Shown here: piece after piece, positions 1 to 9,262 of the stretch | Layout of the letters: every line of letters starts with the position of its first letter | Position numbering within the stretch: position 1 is the stretch's first letter | Assembly (NCBI GenBank): GCA_037954665.1 | Contig: JBBMOL010000091.1 | Span: 1-64,000 of the forward strand | DNA: 64,000 nt | Source: Laguncularia racemosa | Lineage: Eukaryota > Streptophyta > Magnoliopsida > Myrtales > Combretaceae | Direction of reading: 5' to 3' | The notes under the pieces: model-generated | Told to the model about the DNA's origin: nothing | What the model saw: only the letters and a program-made list of their open reading frames with translations | Database searches by the model: none | Translations under genes and position numbers: made by a program

Positions 1-764
1 AACAAACTTGATCCAAGAAATATCTTCAAAGAAGATCTTGGTCAAACTGATTTATCCAAGCTTATCCTCATCAAAGACATCACGGAATGCAGATCCTCTC
101 CAACAGAATCAACTTATTTTTGAAATACAAAATTTCAAAAAATAAAAGGCTTGTCATGTGGAACTCCAAGTAACTGTTATGTTCTCTTCATAAAAGGAGT
201 GTTCAATTCAAATAAAAGAAGAAGAAGAAGAGAGAACGTTCTTCTGTGAAGAAAAAAAAACACACGGAAAAGAAAAAGGCTCATACATCTTCAAGCGCAA
301 AATTTTTACATATACATGTGATCTATTTTATAGAGGAAATTTGATATTCCTCATTGTCATTGTAATTCCTTTCTTGTATAAGGAATTGATAGTTGTTTCA
401 TCATTGTAGTTTGAGTGATTAGCTTAGTGAAGAAGCTAGAAAGACTCAGCAATGAGACTTCGCCTTGAAGAGGCTTATTTTGTACACTTTCAATTTGTTT
501 GATATAGTGAAACACAACTGGTATAGACAACCGGGACCCCGGCGTGGAGCTGGAAGAGAGGACTGACGCTCGAGGCAAAACCTCTATAAATCTCTGAGCA
601 TTCTATTCTTCTCTACTCATTTTATTTACTGCACATTATTGTTCTTCATTTTTGTTATTCGTGTGATTTTATTAGTCAAGAGTTTTTGAATGATTTGCAA
701 AAATTGAAATTTTAAGTAATTAATCAATTCACCCCCCTCTTGATTAATCTAATTGGGACCAACA
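1..764 (+). mobile_element. 3' part of a copia-type LTR (left end outside window)
   Basis: The segment ends in ACCAACA at 764, preceded by an AT-rich tract with a run of C (731-737), as is usual at the 3' end of Ty1/copia LTRs of the TGTTGG...CCAACA type. From 765 the sequence abruptly becomes the minus-strand protease region of element G, so 764/765 is an insertion junction; GTAAC at 765-769 would be the TSD, but its partner lies outside the window. Whether this is a solo LTR or the 3' LTR of a complete element cannot be told. No coding region is present. The copia assignment rests only on the terminus and is an inference. Confidence 0.55.
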
Positions 765-1618
765 GTAACCCAGCTTGCTGAAGCAATATTGGTGTAACTA
801 CCTGTGTCAACCACAATCAAACAAGTCCTCCCCTGCACCATGCCTTGAATATGAAATAAATTGGCTCTCTGATTAGGAACAGCTTCATCCTACTTAACCA
901 TTAACAAGTTTCCTTGTACTGGATGTGCTATAATGTCTTCATCTTCCTCTTCTGTCTCAGTACCCTTCTATTCTTCTTCCTCACTTTTGACTTTGTCACC
1001 CTTTATGACCATAACCCTTTTATTAGGACATTAAGAAGTAATATGGCTAAGTCCTAAACACTTAAAACATTTGATATCCCTGCTATTCTTTTGTTGTGTT
1101 TGGTCAACAGCCTCACTAGCGATTGCCTTTCCCTTTTCCTTCCTTTCCTTCTCCCTCTCACCATCATCTGACTTATGGTGGTGATATGATTTCTGATCCT
1201 GCCTGTGCTGATGCCACTCAACCCGACTGACTAATTTAATCACATCCGCAAGAGTCTGATAATGCTGGAGTTCCACTACATTGGCAATGTCCGTCTTCAA
1301 CCCATTGATGAAACGAGCTATGGACTCATCTGATGATTCCTTAATATCACACCTTGCTATTAGTGTCTCAAACTCCTTTACATAATCTTCTATGCTTTTC
1401 TTACCTTGCCTCAAGGATTATAACTCCATCAGCATCTTTTGTTTATAGTAATCTGGCACAAATCTGTGTCTCATTAACCTTTTCATCAAAGCCCATGAAT
1501 GCACTTTCTCCTCATCCGCCTTATATCTCTCAGTTTGTAATTTATCCCACCACAGACTAGCATATTCAGAGAATGCTAGAGACGCCATCTTCACCTTCAT
1601 GCGCTCATCCCACTCATA
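765..1618 (-). pseudogene. gag-pro: Element G gag C-terminal half and start of protease
   Basis: The minus strand encodes a gypsy Gag capsid segment (SEYASLWWDKL, then RHRFVPDYYKQK, then SIEDYVKEFE and ARFINGL), followed by a CX2CX4H zinc knuckle (CFKCLGLSH) whose final Cys lies just behind an in-frame TAA. Near 775-815 a retropepsin active-site motif, VVDTGSYTNIAS, is readable. Gag packages retroelement RNA in a cytoplasmic particle; the protease would mature it. A stop near 1415, the TAA in the zinc knuckle and further stops in the Gag-PR linker mark it as a pseudogene. The similar gag of E (SVWWDQL, KRFIPSHYYRD) supports assignment to the same broad chromovirus group. Confidence 0.8.
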
Positions 1619-1623
1619 ACAGT

Positions 1624-3225
1624 TGATAGAGCCATTTTATACTCAATCTTTATAGTATAAATTGTGTTAAATTATTATTGATTTTATAGAAATCATAAGG
1701 AAATGGTACTTTAATTCTATCATCGTGATAAATCAGGTTAAATGGAGTCAAGGATGCTAATTCAAGTATTTTAGAGAAGTCATCTACAACTTGGATCAAG
1801 ACAAGGAATTACACCACCGGAGGAAGCACGGTTTGAGGCACGGCCAAGGTTCAAACCGTGTTACACACTGGACAAGAAGGCGAAAATGAGGACTTTCAAC
1901 AGAGAGAGACACGTCTTAAGGCACGACCGTGGTGGAAGCTAGGTGTGCCAAGGAGAAGAAAGTGTGGAACATCAACCAGATGAAGCTACGGCTCGAAATC
2001 TAGCCGTGGGTGTAACCGTGGTACACACTGGACATGGATGAAGGCTTGTAGATTATGCACAGATTAAGGCACGGCTTGAACTCTAGCCGTGTGTGTAACC
2101 GTGGTACACACTGGGCGCGGATGAAGACTTGAAGAATATGCACAGAGGATGGCACGGCTTGACCCACGGCCGTGTGATGGGGCGTACCAGGCAGACGAAT
2201 CTTCACTTCTCGAAATCTACTTGGAAAAGGAAAGATATTTTCGTATCTTGCTAGCAAAAAGATCACATGCCATCTCCCTAACAATATAAATAGAACCAAC
2301 CCTAGAGGGTTAGGACAACTTTTGAATCTTTGAATCTGGAATCACATTAGAGACAAGAAGGAAACGCGGAGGCAGAGCAGGCAACCGGATTCATTATGTT
2401 TTTACTTTTTATTTTTGTTTTGTTGATGAACATGAGTAGCTAAGCTACTTTTCTAGCCAAAGGGTCATAGATGTTTAATTCTCCACGAATTGTGAGGTCT
2501 AATTGACTTGTATTTATTCTATTCTTTGCTTTCGAGTATTCATATATCTTCTGATCGTTTTGTCATTATTATCTTTGTTGATTGGTATGAATAGAGCTCT
2601 TCTACTTAATTAGCAAGTTAATATATTGTCAACTAGCACGTCAAATCCGTAATTGTTTGATTGTTCTAGTCTTAGTGACGCAATAACATGTTTGGTTATA
2701 AAAGAGATGATCGAATTCATGTTATGGAGGTGTGTGATCATGTTTAAATAGGCTATCTTATAATCTACTGGCATGAATTGGTGGTCTCTCTAGATCTTAA
2801 TGCTATTGATAGATTAAATCCTAAGCGCTTGTCTAGGGTTGTTTAATCAATAAGAGAAATAATTCAAAGCGCTTGTCTGAGGTTATCGAGGAAGTAAGGA
2901 GAGATAGGTTGTTAGAGCTTATTAATAACCACAACCAGTTTATCTAGAACTAAGAATAGAAAACATTTGCATCGATGATCAATTCCTAGAATTAAACTAT
3001 CTTGATTCCTTTGGCTAGGCTTTTTATCAATATACAACTTTCTTATCTTGTTTTAACTTTATTCGATTCACAAACCAAACCCCCCATTTTCCTTTTCCTT
3101 TTTATTCTCCTTGGATAGAAATAAGTTTAACCAATCTCTGTGGATTCGACCCTACTCACCACTATATGCAAATCATATAATTGTCTAGGAGTAGGTTTTA
3201 TTTTTGTTGGATTCGACACCCATCA
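1624..3225 (+). repeat. 5' LTR of element A (1602 bp)
   Basis: Starts TGATAGAG and ends CACCCATCA; repeated at 6922-8559. A TATA box, TATAAATAG, lies at 2285-2293, so U3 covers roughly the first 660 bp. U3 holds repeated copies of the motif family around CACGG...CCGTG (a perfect palindrome CACGGCCGTG at 2165-2174). The rest (R/U5) is AT-rich. Relative to the 3' LTR it lacks 36 bp near 1940, between GTGGTGGAAGC direct repeats. Confidence 0.92.
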
Positions 3226-3230
3226 AATTT

Positions 3231-3248
3231 TGGCGCCGTTGCCGGGGA
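3231..3248 (+). other. Primer binding site of element A
   Basis: TGGCGCCGTTGCCGGGGA lies five bases after the 5' LTR. This is the usual Athila-group PBS (tRNA-Asp type), where minus-strand DNA synthesis starts. Confidence 0.9.
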
Positions 3249-3276
3249 TTGGTGTCAAATTTATTTCTATTCTTGT

Positions 3277-4719
3277 ATGACTCGTTCTTCTCAGACAGGT
3301 GAACTAATTTATAATCCGGAGATTGAGAAGACTCTAAAGAGACTACGACAAGAAGCTAGATCATCCACTAGATCGAACTTAGTATCGGACTTGTCTGATT
3401 CTGAAAAAGAGGACGACATGGCAAATCTCGAGAGAACCTTAAGGGAGTTGGCTGCACCGGATGTGAATCAACAACGACTTTGTATTCACTATCCCGAACT
3501 AGCTGTGGAATTCGAATTGAAATCTGGGTTGATACATCTGCTACCTACATTTCATGGTCTTGAGAATGAAGATCCTCATAAGCATTTGAAAGAGTTCCAT
3601 ATAGTGTGTTCTAGTATGAGGCCACAAGGAATAACCGATGATCAAATCAAGCTACGTGCTTTTCCATTTTCTTTAAGTACTAAAGCTAAAGATTGGTTGT
3701 TTTATTTGCCTCCAGGTTCTATCACCACTTGGACAGATATGGTAAGACTCTTCTTAGACAAATTCTTCCCCGCATCCAGAGCCGCTGTTATAAGAAGAGA
3801 AATTTGTGGTATAAAACAGAGGGACACCGGGACTCTTCATGAGTATTGGGAGAGGTTCAAGCAACTTTGTGCAAGCTGCCCACAACATGGGATATCTGAA
3901 CAACTCCTTATCCAATACTTCTACGAGGGCCTACTTCCGATGGAAAGGAAGATGATGGATGCTGCAAGTGGAGGCGCTATAGTAAACAAAACCCCTGGTC
4001 AAGCTAGGGAATTGATCTCCATTATGGCTGCCAATTCGCAACAATTTGGGTATAGGCATGATACGTCTTCAAGGAAGGTAAATGAGGTAAATGTGTCTAA
4101 CCTTGAACATCAAATTTCTAATCTTACCTCCCTTGTGCAGCAGCTAGCTCTTGGAAATACCCAACAGGTGAAAGCTTGTGGAATTTGTGCTGCTCCTAGT
4201 CATCCGACCGACATGTGCCCCACATTGCAAGATGACAACCATGAACACGCCAATGCTGTAGGCGGATTTCCAGGACAACCGCAAAGGAAGTATGACCCCT
4301 ACTCGAATACTTACAATCCTGGATGGAGGGATCATCCTAACTTCCGATATGGCAATAACCCTCAACATTTCCAACAATTCCAGCCAAAGCCATCACACCA
4401 CGTACCCCAAGCTCCTTCCACTTCAGGTATGCCCCTTGAGGATATTGTTAAGTCTCTAGCTGTGAATACCAAACAATTTCAGGAGGAAACAAAGCAAAGC
4501 ATTCAAAACTTGGAGAATCAGGTAAGCCAACTTGCTTCAGTCGTAAACAGGTTAGAAACTCAAGGTAAGTTACCTTCTCAAACTATTACAAACCCGAAGC
4601 AAAGCGTTAATGCAATTACCTTGAGAAGTGGAACAGAATTACAGGGATCAAATAAGAAAGGAAATCCGTCTAATCTTGAGGAAGAGACCAAGAAAGAGAC
4701 TTCGACTCCGAGCCAGTAG
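3277..4719 (+). CDS. gag: Gag polyprotein of element A (intact up to TAG)
   Basis: 480 aa from ATG 3277; the same frame is open further upstream, but that lies in the LTR and PBS. The first MTRSSQTGEL is the expected Athila-type start. The capsid (retrotransposon gag family) covers roughly aa 80-260, with KLRAFPFSLSTKAKDWLFYLPPGS, the following TTW and LDKFFPASRAA, and a later EYWERFKQLC. A cysteine/histidine cluster follows (CGICAAPSHPTDMCP) in a CX2CX5HX4C arrangement, then GWRDHPNFRYG and a short heptad-like stretch near aa 410-450. Gag builds the virus-like particle and binds the element's RNA. The frame has no internal stop. It ends in TAG, after which the same frame continues straight into protease. 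Confidence 0.9.
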   Translation: MTRSSQTGELIYNPEIEKTLKRLRQEARSSTRSNLVSDLSDSEKEDDMANLERTLRELAAPDVNQQRLCIHYPELAVEFELKSGLIHLLPTFHGLENEDPHKHLKEFHIVCSSMRPQGITDDQIKLRAFPFSLSTKAKDWLFYLPPGSITTWTDMVRLFLDKFFPASRAAVIRREICGIKQRDTGTLHEYWERFKQLCASCPQHGISEQLLIQYFYEGLLPMERKMMDAASGGAIVNKTPGQARELISIMAANSQQFGYRHDTSSRKVNEVNVSNLEHQISNLTSLVQQLALGNTQQVKACGICAAPSHPTDMCPTLQDDNHEHANAVGGFPGQPQRKYDPYSNTYNPGWRDHPNFRYGNNPQHFQQFQPKPSHHVPQAPSTSGMPLEDIVKSLAVNTKQFQEETKQSIQNLENQVSQLASVVNRLETQGKLPSQTITNPKQSVNAITLRSGTELQGSNKKGNPSNLEEETKKETSTPSQ

Positions 4720-5532
4720 GGTGACCAGATTAGCAAGTCTCTAGATGAGCCATCGAAGGTCACATTGATACTACCTCCTTTCCCCTCCAGATTAGCGAAA
4801 TCCAAGAAGGAAGCGGAAGAAAAAGAGATTCTGGAAACGTTTCGTAAAGTCGAGGTAAATATTCCTTTACTTGATGCAATTAAGCAAATACCGAGCTATG
4901 CTAGATTCCTCAAGGACTTGTGCACTAACAAAAGGAAGCTGAAAGGCAATGAAAAGATTAGTGTGAGTGAAAATGTTTCAGCTATTATTCAGAAGAAGCT
5001 TCCTCCTAAATGTAAGGACCCAGGTATGTTCGCCATTCCTTGCAAAATAGGTAGTCTTGGAATCGCTAAAGCCATGTGTGATCTAGGAGCTTCTATCAAT
5101 GTCATGCCTTTGTCTGTTTATCAACGTTTAAATGTTGGTCCTTTAAAGGAAACAGGTATTATTGTTCAACTTGCTGATAGGTCCAATGTTTATCCTGAGG
5201 GAGTTCTAGAGGATGTTTTGGTTCAAGTCAATGGGTTGGTTTTTCCTGCTGATTTTTATGTGCTTGACATGGACAATAGTGATTCTCATACTTCATCACT
5301 GATATTATTAGGGCGACCATTCCTTAAGACTTCTAAAACGAAAATCGATGTAAATGATGGCACCCTCACTATGGAATTTGATGGTGAAGTGATTAAATTT
5401 AACATTTATGATGCCATGAAACATCCTAACGATATCTCTCCTATTTTTGTTACGGATGCTATTAACCCATCACCACAGGCACTAAGGCTGGAATCAAAAT
5501 CCTTATCTGAATATTTAGCCAAGAACGTCTAG
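4720..5532 (+). CDS. pro: Aspartic protease region of element A, in frame after the gag TAG
   Basis: About 270 codons continuing the gag frame after the single TAG (4717-4719). No ATG stands near the start, so expression would need readthrough or depends on the stop being a mutation. Retropepsin features: AMCDLGASINVMP (Athila-type active site, DLGAS in place of DTG), later ILLGRPFLKTS, and upstream the PSYARFLKDL motif typical of the Gag-PR linker in this lineage. The frame ends at TAG 5530-5532 with no RT, unlike complete Athila-type elements, where PR is followed by RT-RNase H-integrase. The open frame suggests recent activity or gain from a source copy with the same structure. Confidence 0.85.
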   Translation, partial: GDQISKSLDEPSKVTLILPPFPSRLAKSKKEAEEKEILETFRKVEVNIPLLDAIKQIPSYARFLKDLCTNKRKLKGNEKISVSENVSAIIQKKLPPKCKDPGMFAIPCKIGSLGIAKAMCDLGASINVMPLSVYQRLNVGPLKETGIIVQLADRSNVYPEGVLEDVLVQVNGLVFPADFYVLDMDNSDSHTSSLILLGRPFLKTSKTKIDVNDGTLTMEFDGEVIKFNIYDAMKHPNDISPIFVTDAINPSPQALRLESKSLSEYLAKNV

Positions 5533-5557
5533 CCAAAGACGTTAAAGAAAGGCGCTT

Positions 5558-5575
5558 CATGGGAGGCAACCCATG
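5558..5575 (+). other. Post-pol hairpin motif of element A
   Basis: CATGGG-AGGCAA-CCCATG, a perfect 6-bp stem with a 6-nt loop, preceded by GGCGCTT. The same motif follows the integrase end in C1 and C2. Its position just behind pol in three Athila-type elements suggests a functional RNA or DNA signal; its role is not known to me. Confidence 0.7.
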
Positions 5576-6921
5576 TAAAAAAAAAAAAAAGTTTTCTTTT
5601 ACATTAGTTTTGGTTTGTTTTAGTTTTGTTTTGTTTTAGTTTAGTTTGTTTTGATTTTAGTGTAGTTTTTGAACTCTTTGGATCAGCTACAGCAAGGATA
5701 CACATAATCAAATGACACTTTCCAGAAGCTTAAGGGGAGAACTCCAATACTAGGGAAGTACCGGTATTTCCTTTCTCTTATTCTCTAATGCTCCTTGAGT
5801 TGTTAATTCCTTTTCAATTGTGCTAAATTAGGAACAATGAGGACACTGTTCAAGCTAAATGTGGGGGAGAGGATAATAAAATATAGAGAATAGAGAACTA
5901 ACTTATACTTTGAATGTTTGTCCTTAAGCAATTTTAAGCCAATTTTTTTCAAAATTATCATGAAATCTAGAGATTGTACTAAATGTTGTAATAAGCATCT
6001 ACAAAATGTGAAATTGACTTATTCAAATGTTTTACTCACCCACTGCTGTGATTAGAATACATGGTTAAAATTAAGTAGTGAAATCTTTAAGAAACAAATT
6101 TACCTTGTATTTAGCTTTAGAATTGGAAGTCTAAGAGTAAGTCGAGTCCCTAAGTGAAAAATAAACAAGTTTACTTCTAGGTTATATTAGCTATTGTATA
6201 CTCTTTGAAGTTGTTTGTAAAGCAATCATAACACTTAGTGAAAAAAAAAAAAAAAGAATCAAGCATAGCCATTACTCCAATGATTCAACTAATTGAGTTA
6301 AGAGTATTCAAACTTGAATGTTAGAGTGAGGAAGAGTCCGTAGGGGTATCTCAAAACCCAGTCACTTGAGTGATGAGCTCGGGATGTTGCCGACTCAATG
6401 AACTCACTATAACGATAAGGGCGAAAAAGGCAAAAGTTCAGGAAAAGAAGCGGGCAAAAACCCGTCAAAATATATGCTTGAATAAATCAAAAGAACATGA
6501 ATGTGAACATTCATTGAATAAAACAAAGATGTATAAAAGGGAGAATATCTAGCAAAGAGCTTATACCATATGCTTTTACTTTATACTGCAAGGATTATAT
6601 GCTTGATAATATCCAATGAAGTTTAATTGGGTGTTTTTTCCTTAGTGGATTAAGTATTTACTTTTGGAATAAAAATTCTTTTGCTAAACATGAGGATTAA
6701 AGTTTGTTTTGTTTAGATTAGCTATTGAATTTTTTCTATAGTAATTTGATCACAGGAAACCAATATGGTTGAAGTAGTAGACATTAAATTACAAGTCATG
6801 AATTACAAATGAATAGATGCTTGGAATGATGAAAAGAAAGTTTGTATAATCTATGACAGATTTCTCAATTGATTTGATGCAATTGCTTGAGGACAAGCAA
6901 GAGTTTAAGTGTGGGGGAATT
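5576..6921 (+). other. 3' noncoding region of element A with two hairpin-PPT modules
   Basis: AT-rich, no plausible gene. It contains an internal hairpin GAACAATG-AGGA-CACTGTTC (5832-5851, one mismatch) followed by TGTGGGGGAGAGGA (5860-5873), and a terminal hairpin TTGCTTG-AGGA-CAAGCAA (6883-6900) followed by the true PPT TGTGGGGGAATT (6910-6921) next to the 3' LTR. A short open frame at 6370-6552 is not supported by any homology that I recognise. Confidence 0.75.
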
Positions 6922-8559
6922 TGATAGAGCCATTTTATACTCAATCTTTATAGTATAAATTGTGTTAAATTATTATTGATTTTATAGAAATCATAAGGAA
7001 ATGGTACTTTAATTCTATCATCGTGATAAATCAGGTTAAATGGAGTCAAGGATGCTAATTCAAGTATTTTAGAGAAGTCATCTACAACTTGGATCAAGAC
7101 AAGGAATTACACCACCGGAGGAAGCACGGTTTGAGGCATGGCCAAGGTTCAAACCGTGTTATACACTGGACAAGAAGGCGAAAATGAGGACTTTCAACAG
7201 AGAGAGACACGTCTTAAGGAACGGCCGTGGTGGAAGCCGTGGGAGAAACCGTGCTTGAAGCCGTGGTGGAAGCTAGGTGTGCCAAGGAGAAGAAAGTGTG
7301 GAACATCAACCAGATGAAGCCACGGCTCGAAATCTAGCTGTGGGTGTAACCGTGGTACACACTGGACATGGATGAAGACTTGTAGATTATGCACAGATTA
7401 AGGCACGACTTGAACTCTGGCCGTGTGTGTAACCGTAGTACACACTGGGCGCGGATGAAGACTTGAAGAATATGCACAGAGGATGGTACGGCTTGACCCA
7501 CGGCCGTGTGATGGGGCGTGCCAGGCAGACGAATCTTCACTTCTCGAAATCTACTTGGAAAAGGAAAGATATTTTCGTATCTTGCTAGCAAAAAGATCAC
7601 ATGCCATCTCCCTAACAATATAAATAGAAACAACCCTAGAGGGTTAGGACAACTTTTGAATCTTTGAATCTGGAATCACATTAGAGACAAGAAGGAAACA
7701 TGGAGGCAGAGCAGGCAACCAGATTCATTATGTTTTTACTTTTTATTTTCGTTTTGTTGATGAACATGAGTAGCTAAGCTACTTTTCTAGCTAAAGGGTC
7801 ATAGATGTTTAATTCTCCACGAATTGTGAGGTCTAATTGACTTGTATTTATTCTATTCTTTGCTTTCGGGTATTCATATATCTTTTGATCGTTTTGTCAT
7901 TATTATCTTTGTTGATTGGTATGAATAGAGCTCTTCTACTCAATTAGCAAGTTAATATATTGTCAACTAGCACGTCAAATCCGTAATTGTTTGATTGTTC
8001 TAGTCTTAGTGACGCAATAACATGTTTGGTTATAAAAGAGATGATCGAATTCATGTTATGGAGGTGTGTGATCATGTTTAAATAGGTTATCTTATAATCT
8101 ACTGGCATGAATTGGTGGTCTCTCTAGATCTTAATGCTATTGATAGATTAAATCCTAAGCGCTTGTCTAGGGTTGTTTAATCAATAAGAGAAATAATTCA
8201 AAGCGCTTGTCTGAGGTTATCGAGGAAGTAAGGAGAGATAGGTTGTTAGAGCTTATTAATAACCACAACCAGTTTATCTAGAACTAAGAATAGAAAACAT
8301 TTGCATCGATGATCAATTCCTAGAATTAAACTATCTTGATTCCTTTGGCTAGGCTTTTTATCAATATACAACTTTCTTATCTTGTTTTAACTTTATTCGA
8401 TTCACAAACCAAACCCCCCATTTTCCTTTTCCTTTTTATTCTCCTTGGATAGAAATAAGTTTAACCAATCTCTGTGGATTCGACCCTACTCACCACTATA
8501 TGCAAATCATATAATTGTCTAGGAGTAGGTTTTATTTTTGTTGTATTCGACACCCATCA
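6922..8559 (+). repeat. 3' LTR of element A (1638 bp)
   Basis: Same family as 1624-3225, from TGATAGAG to CACCCATCA, with TATA box 7619-7627 and CACGGCCGTG at 7499-7508. It has 36 bp more than the 5' LTR near 7228-7265, an extra unit of the GTGGTGGAAGC-bounded repeat. Followed directly by TSD ACAGT. Confidence 0.92.
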
Positions 8560-8564
8560 ACAGT

Positions 8565-8913
8565 CAAACACCTTCTCAACCCGTAGCACCCAGTCTAGGA
8601 ATTCCTCTAGTTTACTACTACCAGTAAAAGGTGGAATTTTCAGCTTTATGTTTTCAATCCCCTTACGCCTGTCATCATTGTTTCCTCTCCTACTCCTTTC
8701 ACTATCAGCATCAGATTCACCACTAGAATGTCCCCTCCTAATTCCTGCACCACTATAGCTTCTTCTATCCCTAACCTCCAATCTCTCCATAATCAATCTA
8801 ATATTTTTTTGGATTTGATTGAACTCAGCCGTAGTCACAACCTCACCCCCATTATCAGCATCATTCCCATTGTTGTTGTTATGAACACTTCCATGCGACA
8901 ACATCTCTACCAA
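8565..8913 (-). pseudogene. gag: Element G gag N-terminal half
   Basis: Reads on the minus strand from ATG 8913. An Asn-rich start is followed by a charged region and then LKIPPFTGSSKLEEFLDWVLRVEKVFDC (split here at residue limits: IPPFTGSS, then EEFLDW, then VEKVFDC). The last motif is the conserved start of plant gypsy capsids (compare IPSFQG...LYLEWERKVDHVFDC in E). It is cut by insertion of A at 8564; the continuation is at 1618 going left. The start codon is the first ATG downstream of the leader repeats and is uncertain. Confidence 0.75.
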
Positions 8914-8922
8914 TCAAAATTT

Positions 8923-9090
8923 CAACAAAGATATTTACAAAAACCCAATTCTCAACAACAGCCCCAAACACCAATTTACAGCAATTCAACACCCAACAAT
9001 TGAATTCAGCAAAGATATTCACAAAAACCCAATTCTCAACAACAGCCCAAAACACCAATTCACAGCAATTCAACACCCAACAATTGAATT
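8923..9090. repeat. 84-bp tandem duplication in the leader of element G
   Basis: Two imperfect copies with an 84-bp offset (AAAG at 8927 and 9011), rich in CAACA and CAATTC triplet-like motifs. It lies between PBS and gag on the minus strand. It also creates a short Cys/Asn/Trp-rich antisense frame that I do not regard as a gene. Confidence 0.75.
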
Positions 9091-9248
9091 CACAGCAATA
9101 CTTATCAAAATAAATTCCCAATTTTTTTCAACCAATGGCAGTATTGAATTGAATTGCGATTCAACAGCCTTACAGATTTGATTTAACCCGCTTTAATTCA
9201 TAAATCCACCAACCTTTGCTCTGATTTAACCCGCGTCGACTCACCTTA

Positions 9249-9262
9249 GCTCTGATACCAAA
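9249..9262 (-). other. PBS of element G (initiator-Met tRNA type)
   Basis: Minus strand TTTGGTATCAGAGC directly after the LTR end CATATCA. This defines 9263 as the LTR edge. Confidence 0.85.

Larger units (their letters stand above)
1624..8559 (+). mobile_element. Element A: Athila/Diaspora-type gypsy element, non-autonomous (gag-protease only)
   Basis: A complete insertion: 5' LTR 1624-3225, PBS, gag, protease, a long 3' noncoding region, PPT, 3' LTR 6922-8559, and 5-bp TSD ACAGT. At 6.9 kb it lacks reverse transcriptase, RNase H and integrase: after the protease stop at 5532 the sequence passes within 30 bp into the post-pol motif that follows integrase in Athila-type elements. The LTRs differ by roughly two dozen substitutions that I counted by eye (about 1.5%) plus a 36-bp indel, so insertion is fairly recent. 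An A-family solo LTR lies at 53361-54870, so the family has moved more than once, presumably with enzymes supplied by autonomous relatives. Confidence 0.9.

Noticed and set aside
5576..5620. Poly(A) tail suggesting a retroposed gene after the A protease
   Set aside because: The A-run is short and inside the element, followed by element 3' noncoding DNA, without a TSD of its own.
7194..7633. Minus-strand frames in the A LTRs (also at 2000-2299)
   Set aside because: They read through U3 repeats of the LTR and are antisense to its promoter; conserved only because the LTRs are.
8879..9121. Cys/Trp-rich 80-codon minus-strand frame
   Set aside because: Produced by the 84-bp tandem duplication in the leader of G; no known protein pattern.
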